This document shows positions 34,751 through 47,765 of a stretch of 64,000 nt of DNA, piece by piece. Under the pieces are notes generated by a model, which worked only from the letters and a program-made list of their open reading frames with translations, was not told where the DNA came from and did no database searches. This DNA comes from Rhytidiadelphus loreus (Eukaryota > Streptophyta > Bryopsida > Hypnales > Hylocomiaceae): positions 25,611,001-25,675,000 of the forward strand of contig OX344765.1 of NCBI GenBank assembly GCA_947034895.1. The letters run 5' to 3'. The translations under genes and the position numbers were made by a program. The stretch's first letter is position 1. Every line of letters begins with the position of its first letter.

Positions 34751-34758
34751 CTTGAAAT

Positions 34759-35075
34759 GAAGTCACACAAGAAGAAATCAATACTCTTGTCACTAAAGTA
34801 GTGACCAAGGGCAACCAATAACTTAAAAAGAGTTTACCATTGATATGAAGGAGGCAATTGTAGATGAAACCTACACCTACATCATAACACTTGAATTGAT
34901 ATTCAAACTTGATAAGCAATTTGAGAACATAATGAATGTTATGGCAAACACCTGCAAGATGCTCACCGAACCAAGGATTCATTCAACACTTCCTTCCACA
35001 TCACAAGACATATGTAGCCATACATTAGTATTTTCAATACCACGTACATTGATATTTCAATACCACATGTATTGA
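34759..35075 (+). pseudogene. right-hand continuation of the interrupted decayed frame
   Basis: The frame resumes with EVTQEEINTLVTKVVTKGN, then stops. A second open segment from 34,845 (MKEAIVDETYTYIITLELIF) looks like the same protein after a shift. The family is not recognised. It belongs with 18,785-19,975. Confidence 0.45.
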
Positions 35076-35734
35076 TATTTTCATCACCACATACATATAC
35101 CATTAGCAAAAAGTCCAAAACATAAAAAACCTACTAAGAAAACACCCCAAAAAATCCAAAAAACAAAAACAAAATCCAACCAAAAATCCAACCAAAAATC
35201 CAACCAAAAACAAAAGCTAAAAACAAAAAACAAAATTAAATGACCAAGCCAAACCAAGTTTTTCTAGAACATCCTTAGATAGGGCAATGATCTAATTAAG
35301 CCTATGCTTTTTGACATCCACTTCTAGGTTCTAAAAAGCTCTAGGTATTAGAAAAAACCTGCATTTTTTCTGACATGGTTACGTGTTTAGTTTAACATTA
35401 GGCATGTCTAGGAAATCCGTCAAGATTGACAGGACAAAAACATGAAGAATTTGAAAAAACATGCCGTGTTTTTAAAGCAATGTCACAACAAACATGGTCA
35501 AAAAAGGAGATGGAAGTGTGCCATGTGGCAACCACGTAAGCGCCACATATGCAAGCGGGCAGTGCCCTACGGAATTTCTTAAACCTGACTTCCTGATGAT
35601 GTGGCACCTGACGTCACATCATTTGAAAAATTAATATTGTTTTCAACAACATCAACGTAGATGTCTAAAAGAATTTTAATGCTGTTTTTTGCGATGTCCA
35701 CTTAGATGTCTACACATTTTTTTAAACGTCAGCT

Positions 35735-35985
35735 TAGAGCCTTAGACATACACTATACACAATACACCATACAAAAAAAGACATCAAATACACCATATAG
35801 AATACATTGTACATTATACACAATACAAAATAGGCCATACACAATATATTATATACCATATACAATACTTTACATCATACATTATACACCATACATAATA
35901 TGCAATATACTATACATCATACACAACATGTCATACATTGTACACCATATATAATATGTAGTATATTATAGAACATATACAATAT
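35735..35985. repeat. ATACAC/ATACA-type simple repeat
   Basis: Degenerate words of about 10 bp (ATACACAATA, CCATACACAA, ATTATACACC) fill the segment. The 82-codon Ile/Tyr/Thr-rich frame is a product of the repeat. Confidence 0.8.
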
Positions 35986-36136
35986 TGGCAATTATGTCAA
36001 ATGGCCTAAAAAGCCACTTATTATGAGTATATTGACATGACAAGACCAACTACTTATACTGTGTGGTGATAGGAGCAAAGACAAAGCATATGGAATATGT
36101 GAAACTTAGAGATTGTATTTTATGAGAAAACATTTG

Positions 36137-36290
36137 GACATCTCAATTGACACATTAGTTGACATTGCAAAAAATATATAGACATCCTCTAAGACGTCTC
36201 AATTGATGTGCCAGTTGACATCGCAAAAAACATCTAGATGTTTTAGAAGATGTCTCAGTTGACGTTTTAGTTGATGTCTTCAAAAATAGT
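36137..36290 (+). repeat. 56-bp degenerate tandem repeat
   Basis: Units begin at 36,137, 36,193 and 36,249 with GACATCTCAATTGAC, GACGTCTCAATTGAT and GATGTCTCAGTTGAC. Each is followed by an AGTTGACATYGC-type word. About 2.7 copies. Confidence 0.75.
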
Positions 36291-39247
36291 GTTAATCTAA
36301 ATGTTTCTGACTATGCTTTTACCAAAAATGCTCCAAAATTGCCATTTCTAGGACAAGTACTAAAGTTTAGAGAAAAAAACATTTATACACATGTAACCTT
36401 AGGATCTTGCAATACACTAATTTGAAAAGATGTAGAAAAAAATTCAAAAATTTCCATTGTGTAGATTGCAAGATATTAGTGTTTGAATTGACAGAAATTC
36501 TTTAATTGGCTTTCCAAAAATACAGGTAGCTAGACTTCACAAGGTCACATTTATATACAAAAATGTCCATATTGATGGTACTTCTTTGGATTCATTTTTC
36601 AAGGCAAGTTGGTTGCATGCTTGAAAAATTTATGATCTTTTGGAATTGTACAACATATAGGAAAAAAATAGAAAGTAGAAAAAAAAAATAATGATTGAAA
36701 ACACTACACTGTCAAGAATTTAGTTATAGAATTGAAAAATGTCAATTCCAATGATTGCAATGTTGCAATAAATAATCTACATCCTACAATTTTATTTTTT
36801 TACAAAAGAATTGAAAATTGAATTAAATAAAGGACTTCAAAGTTTATTTTAGAGTAGCAAATCCATAATTGCCCGTAAACTAAAACTCCTCTTAATCTTC
36901 ATCTCATTGATCAAAATGAAATGACTAAAAGCTTTTTACGCATATATAAATTTAGAAAAGCAATTTCAAATTTTAATTTTAGAAATTAAGAATTTTCTAA
37001 GAATTTTTTGAGTAGCCTATTAAGCAATGAAAATTACATACGATGTAGTCAAAAGTTATGAAAATTATTGTGCCTTAAAGGTACCCTTCGACACATGTTG
37101 TGTGAAAATTTCAAAGAAAATAAAAATAAAAATTCAATTCATAGTGAATTGCCCAAAATTACAAAAATAGTGTTTGGGCATGTAGGGATTAAAATTTACA
37201 GACAACATCAAGTTGTCAACGTGTATTGAAGTGGCATGCCACTTCAGCTTCATTGGTGCCATATCATTGAAATGCCATGTCAAATACCATTTTTTTAAAA
37301 CTATGCCATGTGGTTGCCCTTCCCATGTCTTTTCCATATGTAGTCAACATTTCACCTCAGCCCCCAATAATTTTTAGAAACTTATCTACAGTCAAATCAT
37401 AAGTCCATGCGGCCATGCAGGTCATTTCTACTCTATAAAGTATAAATCTTTTGAAAACGAATATAAATTGTGATTTTTCCTCTAAGATGTATTGTTCTTG
37501 ATGCTAATTTTGAAGAGCCCTCAACAATAGAAAATGAAGATTTGCAGTGGACACCCTTGCACAAAATGTTGAATTGGAAAATCATAATCATTCATTATAA
37601 AAATCAAATGTCTGATGCTAAAACTACACTTCAAGAAGACATCATTCTTAAGAAAAAAATTAATTAGAATAATGAGTAGTTTTAATAAGGATTTCATTCA
37701 CTTCAAAGTTCTATCAATACCAAAATGTAGTGCCTTCTGTGTTTCTGGTTTAAATGTTGTTAAAGTAATAGTAGAAGGTTAATACCTACTTTTACAATAC
37801 TATTACTTCACTACACCGTCAAGATAAATTTTGATTAACGAAATAATGAAATGGAACAAAATCTCAATTTATAAAAGAAGAGCTGCCTCATAAAATTCCA
37901 AGTTGATAGCAATATTGTTTTTAAACATGTAAACAAGAATTTGCGTTGGAAGTATTGAATTTGAGTATTGAACATATGAAGATTGCAATGTCTTCTAATA
38001 TATTTGCAATCCAGTCATTTTGAATATTCTCTGTTGTTTGGGAGAAGATTTGAATAATAACTTTAGCAAAAAAAGAATTTTATTTGCAATGCAGTCAAAA
38101 AATGAATCTTCAAAAACTGACAACAAAATATGTTTTATTATGAAGTATTTGGGAGCATAAAGACAAATATTTACATATAGTATATATACTATAACGCATT
38201 ATACTAATTTTTTAGGACTTGTTAATTTAATTTGTGCTATATTGGAAGTACAACAGAAAATGAAATCATTCCGCAGCTTTCCCATCCATGCATGCAAGAT
38301 TTTTGAGAAAAGATGCCAAAGAGCTGCCCCTTTTTTGTATTTTTCACACGTAGTCAGCGTTTTACCTCAGCCCATAAAAAGTTTCAGTAACTTACCTGTA
38401 GTCAAACCGAAATCCTTTGCCGACATGGCAATTACTTGTTTTTCAAGACATCAGGAGAAACATGACTATGTTTTTTGTAATGTTCTCTAAAACATGGACA
38501 TCAGACAGGACAAAAACTTGTTATGACCCTAACGTTGACGTGTTTCTTGCAACATCCAACTGAATTAAGCCTCCCATGGCTAAAGTCCCATTTCTTTGCT
38601 CATGTTTTAAAAAACATTATTGTTTCATGCTACCATAAAAAAAACCAGGGGTTCCTACTAGTGAGGATATATAAGTATCTTATTGTCTCTTTATGAGCTT
38701 CAAGATTGACATATAGTCTAAATAAATGCTATACATTTTTGCTTCCTAAGTAATCCCAATCTTTGTGAAGTGTATGAAATATGTTAATGCCAAGTAAATC
38801 CATTAATCACTCCTTTCCACAATGGTATAGTCAAGATGTGTTCAATACTAGAGTAAAGAACTTCAAAGTTTACACAAGAAAGTCTTATCTATATCTCTCT
38901 AAGTGTAGGGCATAAAAAATTTGCAATTTACAATCAAGTAGAGTAAGAATGCAACATGAGAGTTAGAAGTATTTTTGTAGTTTGTCAAAAATCCTCCAAG
39001 AGGTTGTAGACCTCACTTGTGCCCATTCCACAACAAAACAACATGTTTTGAGTGTTAGTGCAGAAATAACAAGTGTCTGCAGTCCACAACACATGTTATA
39101 GTTGTCACAAAGAATTAAGAAAACAAAATACTAAAATTAGTACTTCGTCCCCAAATGATCTTCATGTTTAACTATATGCTCCAAATTAAGGTAAAAAATT
39201 AATATTTTTGAATTTCGTTTTGAGCTAGAAATAAATGTCTATGCTCT
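36291..39247. other. AT-rich intergenic DNA with one diverged direct repeat
   Basis: Segments at about 37,335-37,420 and 38,345-38,420 share GTAGTCA, TTTCACCTCAGCCC-like and AACTTA-CT-TAGTCAAA words, a diverged duplication about 1 kb apart. No gene was recognised. Confidence 0.5.
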
Positions 39248-39523
39248 CTATGTCCTTTGAATTTGAGCTGTAGATTCATCTTCAAATTTGAGTTGTAGAG
39301 CTTTGAAATGTGCTTTTGCGGGGCCTTTTAGGAAGAGCACCGTTGGATAATCGATTGAACACTTCGTGCGTTGTTTATCGTCATTTTTTCTCTTCCCATT
39401 GTATGAGCTGTATTTTCCGCATCCACCAAACTTCCGCCTGGGACTTCCGCGTCCACCACATATTTCCTGAGAGAGCCGCAAATAACCACAACTTGGATTG
39501 TATTGATTACGAAATGTGTGCAC
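39248..39523 (-). CDS. small unrecognised open frame (doubtful)
   Basis: A 91-codon frame with a Gly/Arg/Lys-rich part (CGGRGSPRRKFGGCGKYSSY). It is locally less AT-rich than its surroundings, and a TATA-like ATAAATAG on the same strand lies just upstream near 39,528-39,535. I recognise no family. It may be a short real gene, a fragment, or chance. Confidence 0.25.
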   Translation of the reverse strand: MHTFRNQYNPSCGYLRLSQEICGGRGSPRRKFGGCGKYSSYNGKRKNDDKQRTKCSIDYPTVLFLKGPAKAHFKALQLKFEDESTAQIQRT

Positions 39524-39849
39524 TATTTATGAAGTCACGTACTTAATTAAGAAGCCCTCAATTTAGATGTGCACTTTCAACGTTAGGCCCGTGCTTCCCG
39601 AAGTGCTTCCAAATCTAAAAACCTGAAAACTTCATTGTACTTAGTCGGTCCCTTGTTGTCGAAACAACCGAATCTACAATCCCTAAAACTTCATCGCACT
39701 CCCAATTCAATCCCTTGTTGCCGAAACAAGTAGTCTTGAAACATAACCAACACTCTAGTTGGTAACGTTGTCATGCTGCAAATGCAGACATTATGTAGAA
39801 TATGTATATACACATGATTTAGATAGTTTTAAATGTTTGTAGCATTATA

Positions 39850-40140
39850 AAGAAGATGACGTCATTTGAGGTGGCTTGAAGGTGACGCCTTCTCTCTCCG
39901 ATTATATAGAAAATGATTCACTTGAAAGCTTCATCTCATTTGATATTCTTCTTCTTCTTCGTGTTTTATTTAGATTATACTATATCAAACTGGAGGGTTT
40001 TTTTTTTAGTCTCAAGATGAAGAATCTCAACCGGGATGTGAGTTTGAATTTTCTTTATCACAACGACCGGATTAACCACAATTGCCACTAGGTCTTTCAT
40101 TGCTGCATGGGTGACCAGAAGATGAAGTTGGTCCATATGA
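39850..40140 (+). pseudogene. degraded third copy of the 45.0-kb small gene
   Basis: From GATGACGTCATTTGAG through CTGGAGGGTTTTTT to TAGGTCTTTCATTGCTGC, the sequence parallels the complement of about 45,320-45,610. Frame remnants are WRVF, SQDEE, FEFSLSQ and LGLSL. It has stops and shifts. The shared upstream words (GATGA-GTCAT, TGACGCCTTCTC) suggest promoter and 5' exon were copied together. Confidence 0.6.
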
Positions 40141-43100
40141 GAGCCCCAAATTCATCACTTGGGACTCATAGTTTTCTTTTTTCAGTTTGTTGTAAATTAA
40201 GGCATAAAATAATATAAAAAGCCCAAAAAAGAATGTAGAACCAAAATATGTATGTCGTGTACCAATATAGCATTTGGTCATAAATAGCCTTTTACCTATA
40301 GATTACCTATAAACCCCACTTGTATATAGGTTAGCACCCGTAAATAGAGGGAACCAATAGGACTACCAGAAATTTACCCAAAATAGCCCAAACCCCGTGC
40401 ATGTGACCGTGATAGGCTAAATTGGTCCCAGGAGAGTTAGGGAGGTCCCTACATAAATCTCCAAAGATAGGTTCTAGTTTCTCCATTCCATTGACGAAAT
40501 ATTAGGAATCCCAATTGTTAGCTTGCAAGTGTTACTTGTCCAAGACAGGCCACATGGAGGAATCCATTGCCACCAGATAGTGCTCTCGGATCTGGAACAT
40601 GTCAGGGTACCCACAGCGAAATTCATTCGCCAAGATTCCCTCACGTGTGAAAGATTCCCTGACTATTGGTAATTTAAAAGAAGTTAGTTTGCGCCTCGCC
40701 ATCGATTGTGTGCCAGATTAGTCCAAGACTTGGTGTGTGGCTTGGGAAATTCCATGAGAGGTTCCCCCAAAAGTCTCGGTTTTTTCTGATCTCCAGAGGA
40801 TCTTTTTCTGAGCGGTCAACCGCTAAAAGCCACGACAGGAAGTTCATATAAATTACCCAGGCTGCGGTAAAATCTCACTAAAAATTATATTAGCATCTTT
40901 TATATTAATAACGCGCACTAACAAATTTCATGGTGTTCCGATAGCGGGAGGCAACCAAAATCATCAACATTTCCCCAATTATTAATTACGGTAGGATCTT
41001 TGCGGGGTTGACCGGCATCCCGGGAGCATACGAAGTCGGAACAAAGACATCAAGAAGTCTTCTCTTACTCCCTAGAGCCTCTCCAACAACCCTATCTAGT
41101 TACCCAGGCCAAAAAATGTAAACTCCAAAAGTTAGGTTTTTACCCTTTTAACTAGTTTCAGTTGGCGCTAGTTTCCGATGGTTTTTTCGAGATAGAAACA
41201 GGGGGTGGGAGGTCTTCTAGATTAAAATGGCCTTCTAAAGCCATTGGTGCAATCCATTTTCAATTCGGAGTTAAACTCCAAAAGATAGAGGTTAGGACCA
41301 GCGTAAAATCCAAAATTAGGTAAAAATCTCAAAGGATAAGGATGAAAATCCGGATGGATGAGGTTACTAGTAGTAAGTCGAGGGGGGGAGTGGGCCCTTG
41401 GAACCCTATAAATGGGAGCCCTTCTCCCTTCCAAAATATCCCCAATGCTTGTTTTGGGTCCGTAGGTCCAAGTTCTTTCTATTTTGGCATTTTGGTCAAA
41501 ACTCCCTATGGTGTTTTCGGAGCACTTTTGGCTCCAATTGTTCTATTTACAGTTTTGAAGGTCCATAGGGGTCCTTCTTAGTCCTTGGAGTCCTTGTGCC
41601 TAGTGTCTTTTAGTCTTTGCATTGGTGTCTTTTTGTTTTGCAACTTAAATCCTCATGACCATGTATTGTTGTGTCCGTATTATTAGTCAAGTCGCGTTGG
41701 TGGTCTTCTTTTGGTATCTTGTACTAACCCTAGAGCAATCCTCCACTGTAGTGACCGTACCTTGGCGATGCCGTTCTGGAGGACCTCTAGTTCCATCCTT
41801 TCCTTGTTATACTAACTTTCTTGCTACCAACTATGGGTCATTCCCGTTCTTGTTACTAACCCAAGGCTTTCATGCCATATCGAGTCTAGTCCATACGTCT
41901 TGTCAAGAAAAGAGTGGGGTGGTCCCTTTTGGGTAACTAAGATCCTACCTTTCCTTGTCCAGTCCAGTCCTAAATGTCCAGTCCAATCTCTTGTGTGTTA
42001 AAAGGCCATCCAAACAGCGGAGCTTTGAACCTATAGGGGCAAGCAAGTCCTAAATTTGGTATTAAAACCAAATCGACGGTGAAGCTTTGCATCTACCCCG
42101 TGGTTAACTCCAAAGTTTAGTTTCCAAAACGCTTTGAAAACTAGCCAAAGTTTAGCCAAAGTTTAGCATCCAAAATAGAGTCGTCTAAATCTGTAAAGGT
42201 CACGTTTGGCCATTCCCCTAGATATAATGGTTGAAGGGAAGACAGTCGCCATGTATAATTAGAGGTTCTGTTTTTTTGTTGTTATTTTTTTTGCCAAGGC
42301 ACCCAGCTCAGGGCCACAAGCCAATAGCCCGAGCAAGCAGCTTGAGCCAACAATTTGAGCGTCCAGCCTGAGCCAGCAGCTCGAGCGGCCAGTCTGAGCC
42401 AATGGAGAGGGGGGTCGGCCAGTAGTCGGAGAAGGGGATCGGGCTAGTAGTTGGGGAGGGGATCGGGCTAGCAGTTGGGGAGGGGATCAGACTAGCAGTT
42501 GGGAGGGATTGGGCCAACAGTTGGGGAGGGAGTTGAAGGTCCAACAGTTTGGGGGGGAGCTGAGGGTCCAGCAGTTGGGGGGGGAAATTGAAGGTCCAAC
42601 AGTCAAGGGGAGCAAGATTAGCATAGCGGGGAAAAAATTAGAGTAGAGTGAGTGATTCAAATAGGGTGAGTAGAAGTAGCATAGAAAAGGGGGGGAAAGT
42701 GAGAGTAGATGTAGTCGACTTGGTTTAGAAGTAGACGAAAAAACTACATCAAACACCACAAGAACCACCATTGGGAGCAAGAGGCCTCTCCATCCTAACC
42801 TCACCACTCTCTCCATCATTATACGCCACCAATTTGAAGAGCAAGGAAGAAGAAGGGAGAGAGGGCTTAGATAGGAGAGGGAAGATATAGTAGGGATAAG
42901 GGGGGAATCCCTCCACCCATTAGGATAAACTGACATGCACGGGAATTTGTTCGGGTGTAAGTGGTAGTTAACTTGTAGTTTGACTTTCTAAGTAAGTAGG
43001 GTACAACCCAACTACCCCCCATCAATGGGACACGGAAGTTGAGGTAAAAGAAAAGAGGAGCAAAAAGAAACTCCTTCAAGAAAGAAGGTTACATCTTTAG

Positions 43101-43599
43101 GCTATAAAGATAAAGACTTACTTCCGCCAACTTGGGGGTTCATCCATCCCACGCCCACCATGGGGGAGGGGAGAGATTTAACAAGCTTGATCATGGATCT
43201 TTAAGTCGGGGTGAAGTCCTAACTCTTCCTCTAAAAATCTAACTGCTAGGGGTCAAGACCGTAGGAAGGCCGAGAGCTAGGTGCCACTAGGACACAAGTC
43301 AGGTCAGGTTTGAATAGGTAGACTTAGAGTAGGCCCCGAGAGGTTTCCGAAAACATAAGACACGTAGGAATCCGAGTTAGAACGCCCGAGATATCAATGG
43401 ATGAAGTTTAGAGCTCAAAATGGATGAAACCTAGGATTTCTCATCCATCCAAGTCAAACTTAGCATGTAGATAGATTAGATAAATTCAGGTCTGTAGAAT
43501 AAACCCTGCATTTATTTGGAATTAGGAGTCCATAGGAAACCATGGATGAAATTTAATGGCCCGTGGTGAAAACTTCATCCGTTCATAGCGGTGTCGTGT
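40141..43599. other. non-coding, moderately GC repeat-like DNA
   Basis: Composition is richer in GC than the window average, with repeated TCCAAAGTTTAG- and GGGGATCGGGCTAGCAG-type words (the latter near 42,430-42,590). A TATA-like TATAAATGGG occurs near 41,410. It may be remains of a long-terminal-repeat element, but no polyprotein, primer-binding site or paired repeat was found. Confidence 0.35.
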
Positions 43600-45305
43600 A
43601 GCGAGAGTTTGCCTCGGGAAATCACGAGGATTCTAGCTGCGACTAGAAATGGCTCGGGAATGAAATAAATTGTAACTTGTCGAATCTTCAAATCTTCGAG
43701 TCTTCAAATCTTCAAACTGCTACTCGTTGTCCTATCCTGCTGTATTTCTAAATAGGCCAAGGGTTAAGGTAGGGTGATAAGAAACCACGGGCTTCGGATG
43801 TGTAAAACGGGACGGCCAGACCACGAGCTGAGCCGTCCGAGGAATTGGATCCTAAATTTCAAACCCACGGTGACCAGTAAACTTGCCTCACCAGTGGGAA
43901 CAACATAAAAATCTCGACCATGTGGGCAATTAACCCCACTTCGTCGCATCCACAACACCAAATGAGGCTAGTATTGGTGTGAACCAAACTGCCCGCAACA
44001 ATAAAATGAAATTTACAAAGCCACAAGCCACACACACACAAACACAAAAGTCTTCCAACTCCTCCAACTCCTCCAACTCCAACTCCAACTCCAACTCCAA
44101 CTCCAACTCCAACTCCAACTCCAACTCCAACTCCAACTCCCAAGTTGATCTTTGGATGAGTGTCTCTGTTGATCTATAACTCCAAATGAACTAAATGATA
44201 GCTTTTCGGAAAGCTAAAATAATCATCTACTTCTCCTCCAAATTTCATACAATTCTAAGACTGTGTCCAAACTCTATGGCCATCCAAAGTTTCGGCCTTG
44301 AGAAGGGAAAGGCAGCAGACCTTCCTTCGCTTCCACACTCACAACTTTCTCATACAAACTCCAAACAGAACTAATGATAGCTTCATGAAAAGCTAACACA
44401 ATTTACTACACTCCCTCCAAATTTCATGGCAAAACAAGAACCTGTCCGTCTTTTATGGTCGGTCGAAGTCTCTGCCTCTTAATTTTAAAGGCAACAAACC
44501 TCCCTCCACTCAAACTAGCACAACTTTTGCTTCACAACTCCAAATCAAGCAAGTGAGATCAATTTGAAAACTACACACCATGATACACAACACCTCCAAA
44601 TTTCATTTCAAAATACTTCAAAATCACAACACAATGGGCCCTCAAACATTCGGGCCTTCCTAAACTCACAACGGGAGAGACGATGAATAGTGTTCCCTTT
44701 TTTCTCCACCTTATCTCTACTCTAACCACACAAACAAGTGGGGTCAGCCCCTAACTCACTCCCAAAGCTCTCACATCAATAATTGAGCCCTTATTTGACC
44801 CCACAACTATCTCTTTATCTTTATCTTAGAAAGAAAATTCACTTCAAGTTCACCTAGAAGGAAAACTATTTCATTAATTCCTTTCTATCTTTTCTTTCTC
44901 TATTTTCAACACCCAAAATGAAATCTACAAACAACTAACATAAAATAAATGTCTTCTCAAAGGTAAAAAACTAAAGTCTTCAAAGAAACTTCACTTCATC
45001 TTCAAAGAAACTTCACTCCATCTTCAAGAATTTGAGAATTCGCTTGATGGTAGTAGCAACAAACTCAACACGATCCGCCTTCGTCAAGGGATTAACCGGC
45101 CCCTCTAACCATCGTTGGTGACCGCGACTCCCTTTAATAGGCCTAACCATACAATAGTATTGATCGTCGTTAAGACCTTCAAAACTCCTTTCGAATGTCA
45201 CTTCTTGGGTACCAGGTTCAACACACCCAACCTGCAACAGGATCACTAGTGCTCGAGCTCCACACTGTAGGTTCCCGTGCCATCGCTGCTCCACACGGGG
45301 TTGCT
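43600..45305 (-). repeat. left arm of a 1.7-kb inverted duplication
   Basis: Matches the reverse complement of 46,015-47,765 along its length. Checkpoints are GTTTGCCTCGGGAAATCAC, CTGCTACTCGTTGTCC, CCATGTGGGCAATTAACC, CAAACATTCGGGCC and CAACACACCCAACCTGC. Divergence is substantial by eye, so the duplication is old. The arms face each other across about 0.7 kb. Confidence 0.85.
44056..44139. repeat. CTCCAA microsatellite
   Basis: Runs of CTCCAACTC then CCAACT repeats. It gives Ser-Asn, Leu-Glu and Gly-Val frames in different readings, all artefactual. The right arm lacks an equivalent expansion. Confidence 0.9.
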
Positions 45306-45471
45306 TTGGCGGTCAAGAAGGCCCAGATTCATCTGGAGGACGCTCGTGCGATAATGAAAGACCTAGCAGCTGAAGAGGTTGAGCCGGTAGTTGAGATAAC
45401 GAAAACTCAAACTCCGATTCTGGTAGAGGCTCCTCATCCTGAGACTCAGAAAAAACCCTCCAATTCGACAT
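45013..45471 (-). pseudogene. unrecognised small gene, one in-frame stop
   Basis: On the minus strand ATG 45,471 opens MSNWRVFSESQDEEPLPESE, an acidic Ser-rich start. The frame meets one TGA near 45,317 and then continues to the true stop at 45,013. The C-terminal part (VGCVEPGTQEVTFERSFEGL, then QYYCMVRPIKGS, then NPLTKADRVEFVATTIKRIL) is preserved in the right arm after a TTGCAG acceptor-like word, so it may be a separate exon with the stop lying in an intron. No family is recognised. At least three copies in this window suggest a repeated gene or transposon component. Confidence 0.5.
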
Positions 45472-46014
45472 ACTGAAATCTATAACATACAATAAAGAAA
45501 CTACTTCAAGTTTGGTGGCATTCTAAGATGATAACCTATTCTTATATAGATGGCTCATGTCATCGTGAGAAGGCGTCATCTTGAAGCTACTAAGGATGAT
45601 GTCATCTTTATTTTTATATTATTAAAACCAAATCTATGGAAATAATGTATTACTATGTATTTTTACACTATGTACGCATTTACAGTGCGACAACAGTCCA
45701 CCAAAGAGTCCGAATTAGATGAGTTTTAGGTTTTTAGAAAGGGTGTGAGGTAGGCTAATACCTTAGGATGATAGGATAGACTTTAGAAATAGGGACCCTG
45801 GAGACATAACATAGCATAATAGTGAATTAGGAGTCATTTGGAACCGCAGCTAGAAAGTCCCGTTTAAGAAATTAGCAAAAAAATTAATTGCTTAGAAGGC
45901 ACAACGGATTGACGCTTAGACACCCATTAGAGTAGAAACCTATCTTAACACTAGAACCTAATTGTGTTTGCTAATTTACCAAAGGTGGGTAAATAAGCGT
46001 CCACACCATCTCAA

Positions 46015-47765
46015 CCACTGAAATAACCTCGCGTGGAGAAACGATGGCACGATAACCTTTAACGTAACACTCGGTCATTGGTGATTTTATTGCAGGTTGG
46101 ATGTGTTGAATCCGGTAGTCATGAAGTGACATTTGAAGAATGTTTTGAAGGCTTAAACGACAAGCAATATTATTGCATGATAAGGCCTATTGAAGGGAGT
46201 TGTAGTCATCAACGATGATTGGAAGGGTTAGTCAATCCTTTAACTAAGGCAAAACGTGCTGATTATGTTGTTGCTATTGTAAAACACATCCTCAAATTAT
46301 TGTAGATGAAGTGACATTTCTATTGGAGCTCTAATTTTTTACCTCTATTAGGTATATGTTGAATTTTAGTTATCTATTCCATAGTTGGAGTGATACACTA
46401 CAATAATTTTGTATTTGTAAAGTACTATAAGGAAAATATTCAAATAGTTTATCTTCTAGGTAAACTTGAAATGAATTTCCTTCAAAGATAAACATAAAGA
46501 AATAGTTGTGGAGCCAAACAAGTGCTCAATTATTGATGTTGTAGCTTTGAAAGTGAATTAAAGGTTGACTCCACTTGTTTGTGTGGTTAGAGTGGAGATA
46601 AGGTAGTGAAAAAGTGAACACTATTCATCTTCTCTTTTGTTGTGAGTTTAGGGAGGACCCAAATGTTTAGAGGCCCATTGTGTTCGTGAGTTTGAAAAAA
46701 TTTAAAATAAAATTTAGAAGAATTGTGTATTATGATGTGCATTTTTAAAATTGATTTCACTTGTTTGATTTAGAGTTGTGAATCAAAAGTTGTACTAGTT
46801 TGAGTGGAGTGAGTGGAGTGGAGGGAGGTTTATCGCCTTTTAAATTAAAAAGCAAAAACTTCGACCAGCCATAAAAGACGAATAGGTTCTTGGTTTGCAA
46901 TGAGATTTGAAAGGAGTGTAGTAAATTGTGTTAGCTTTCCATAAAGATATCACTCATTCTATTTGAAGCTTATATGAGTGAGTTGTGAGTGTGAAAGTAA
47001 AAGAGGGTTTGCTACCTTTCTTTTCTGAAGGACAAAACTTTGGATGGCCATAGAAGTTGGATAAAGTTTTAGAATTGCTTGAAATTTAGAAAAAAAGTAG
47101 AATTTTGTGTTAACTTTTCAAAAATCTATCACTCACCTCATTTAGAGTTGTAAAGCAATGGTGGAATTCACCCAAAGTTCATCTTGAGAATTGGAGGTTG
47201 AAGTTGAAGATTGGAGAAAGTGTCAAAGACTTGTGAGTGTGTGTGTGTGGCTTGTGGCTTTGTAAAATTTGTTGTTACGGGCGGCTTGGGTTACACTAAC
47301 GCTAGCCTCATTTTGTATTATGGATGCGACGAAGTGGGGTTAATTACCCACATGGTCAAGACTTTTATGTTTTTCCTACCAGTGAGGCAAGATTGTTGGT
47401 CACTGTGGGTTTGAAATTTAGGATCCAATCCCTCGGACGGTTCAACTCGTGATCTGACCGTCTTGTTTTACAAATCCGAAGCCCATGATTTCTTATCATC
47501 CTACTTTAATCCTTGGCCTATTTAGAAACACTACAGGATTGGTTTCTTATCATCCTACCTTAACCCTTAGCCTATTTAGAAACATTACAGGATAGGACAA
47601 TGAGTAGCAGTTTGAAGATTTGAAGACTTGAAGATTTGAAGATTCTACAAGTAATGAGTTCATTTGTTTTTATTATCTTACGACTTTCTTCATTTCCGAG
47701 TCATTTCTAATCATAGCCAGAATTTTCTGTGATTTTTTGAGGCAAACACTCTCAACAGAACAACG
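46015..47765 (+). repeat. right arm of the 1.7-kb inverted duplication
   Basis: Reverse-complement partner of 43,600-45,305. Inside it, about 47,487-47,600 is a local tandem duplication of TTTCTTATCATCCTAC...GCCTATTTAGAAACA, about 55-60 bp per unit, absent from the left arm. Confidence 0.85.
46096..46305 (+). pseudogene. right-arm copy of the unrecognised small gene's last exon
   Basis: After an acceptor-like TTGCAG, the frame reads VGCVESGSHEVTFEECFEGL, then QYYCMIRPIEGS, a TGA in place of the Trp of the left copy, then NPLTKAKRADYV and a stop at 46,303-46,305. Many of its differences from the left copy are amino-acid-conservative, hinting that both evolved under constraint before decay. 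Confidence 0.6.

Noticed and set aside
34282..34818. Frames up to 167 codons at the right end
   Set aside because: Products of the 23-bp tandem repeat.
35706..35954. 82-codon Ile/Tyr-rich frame
   Set aside because: Simple-repeat translation.
40141..43599. Complete LTR retrotransposon
   Set aside because: No paired long terminal repeats, primer-binding site, protease, reverse transcriptase or integrase motif could be found.
43859..44179. Gly-Val, Leu-Glu and Ser-Asn repeat frames
   Set aside because: Microsatellite translation.
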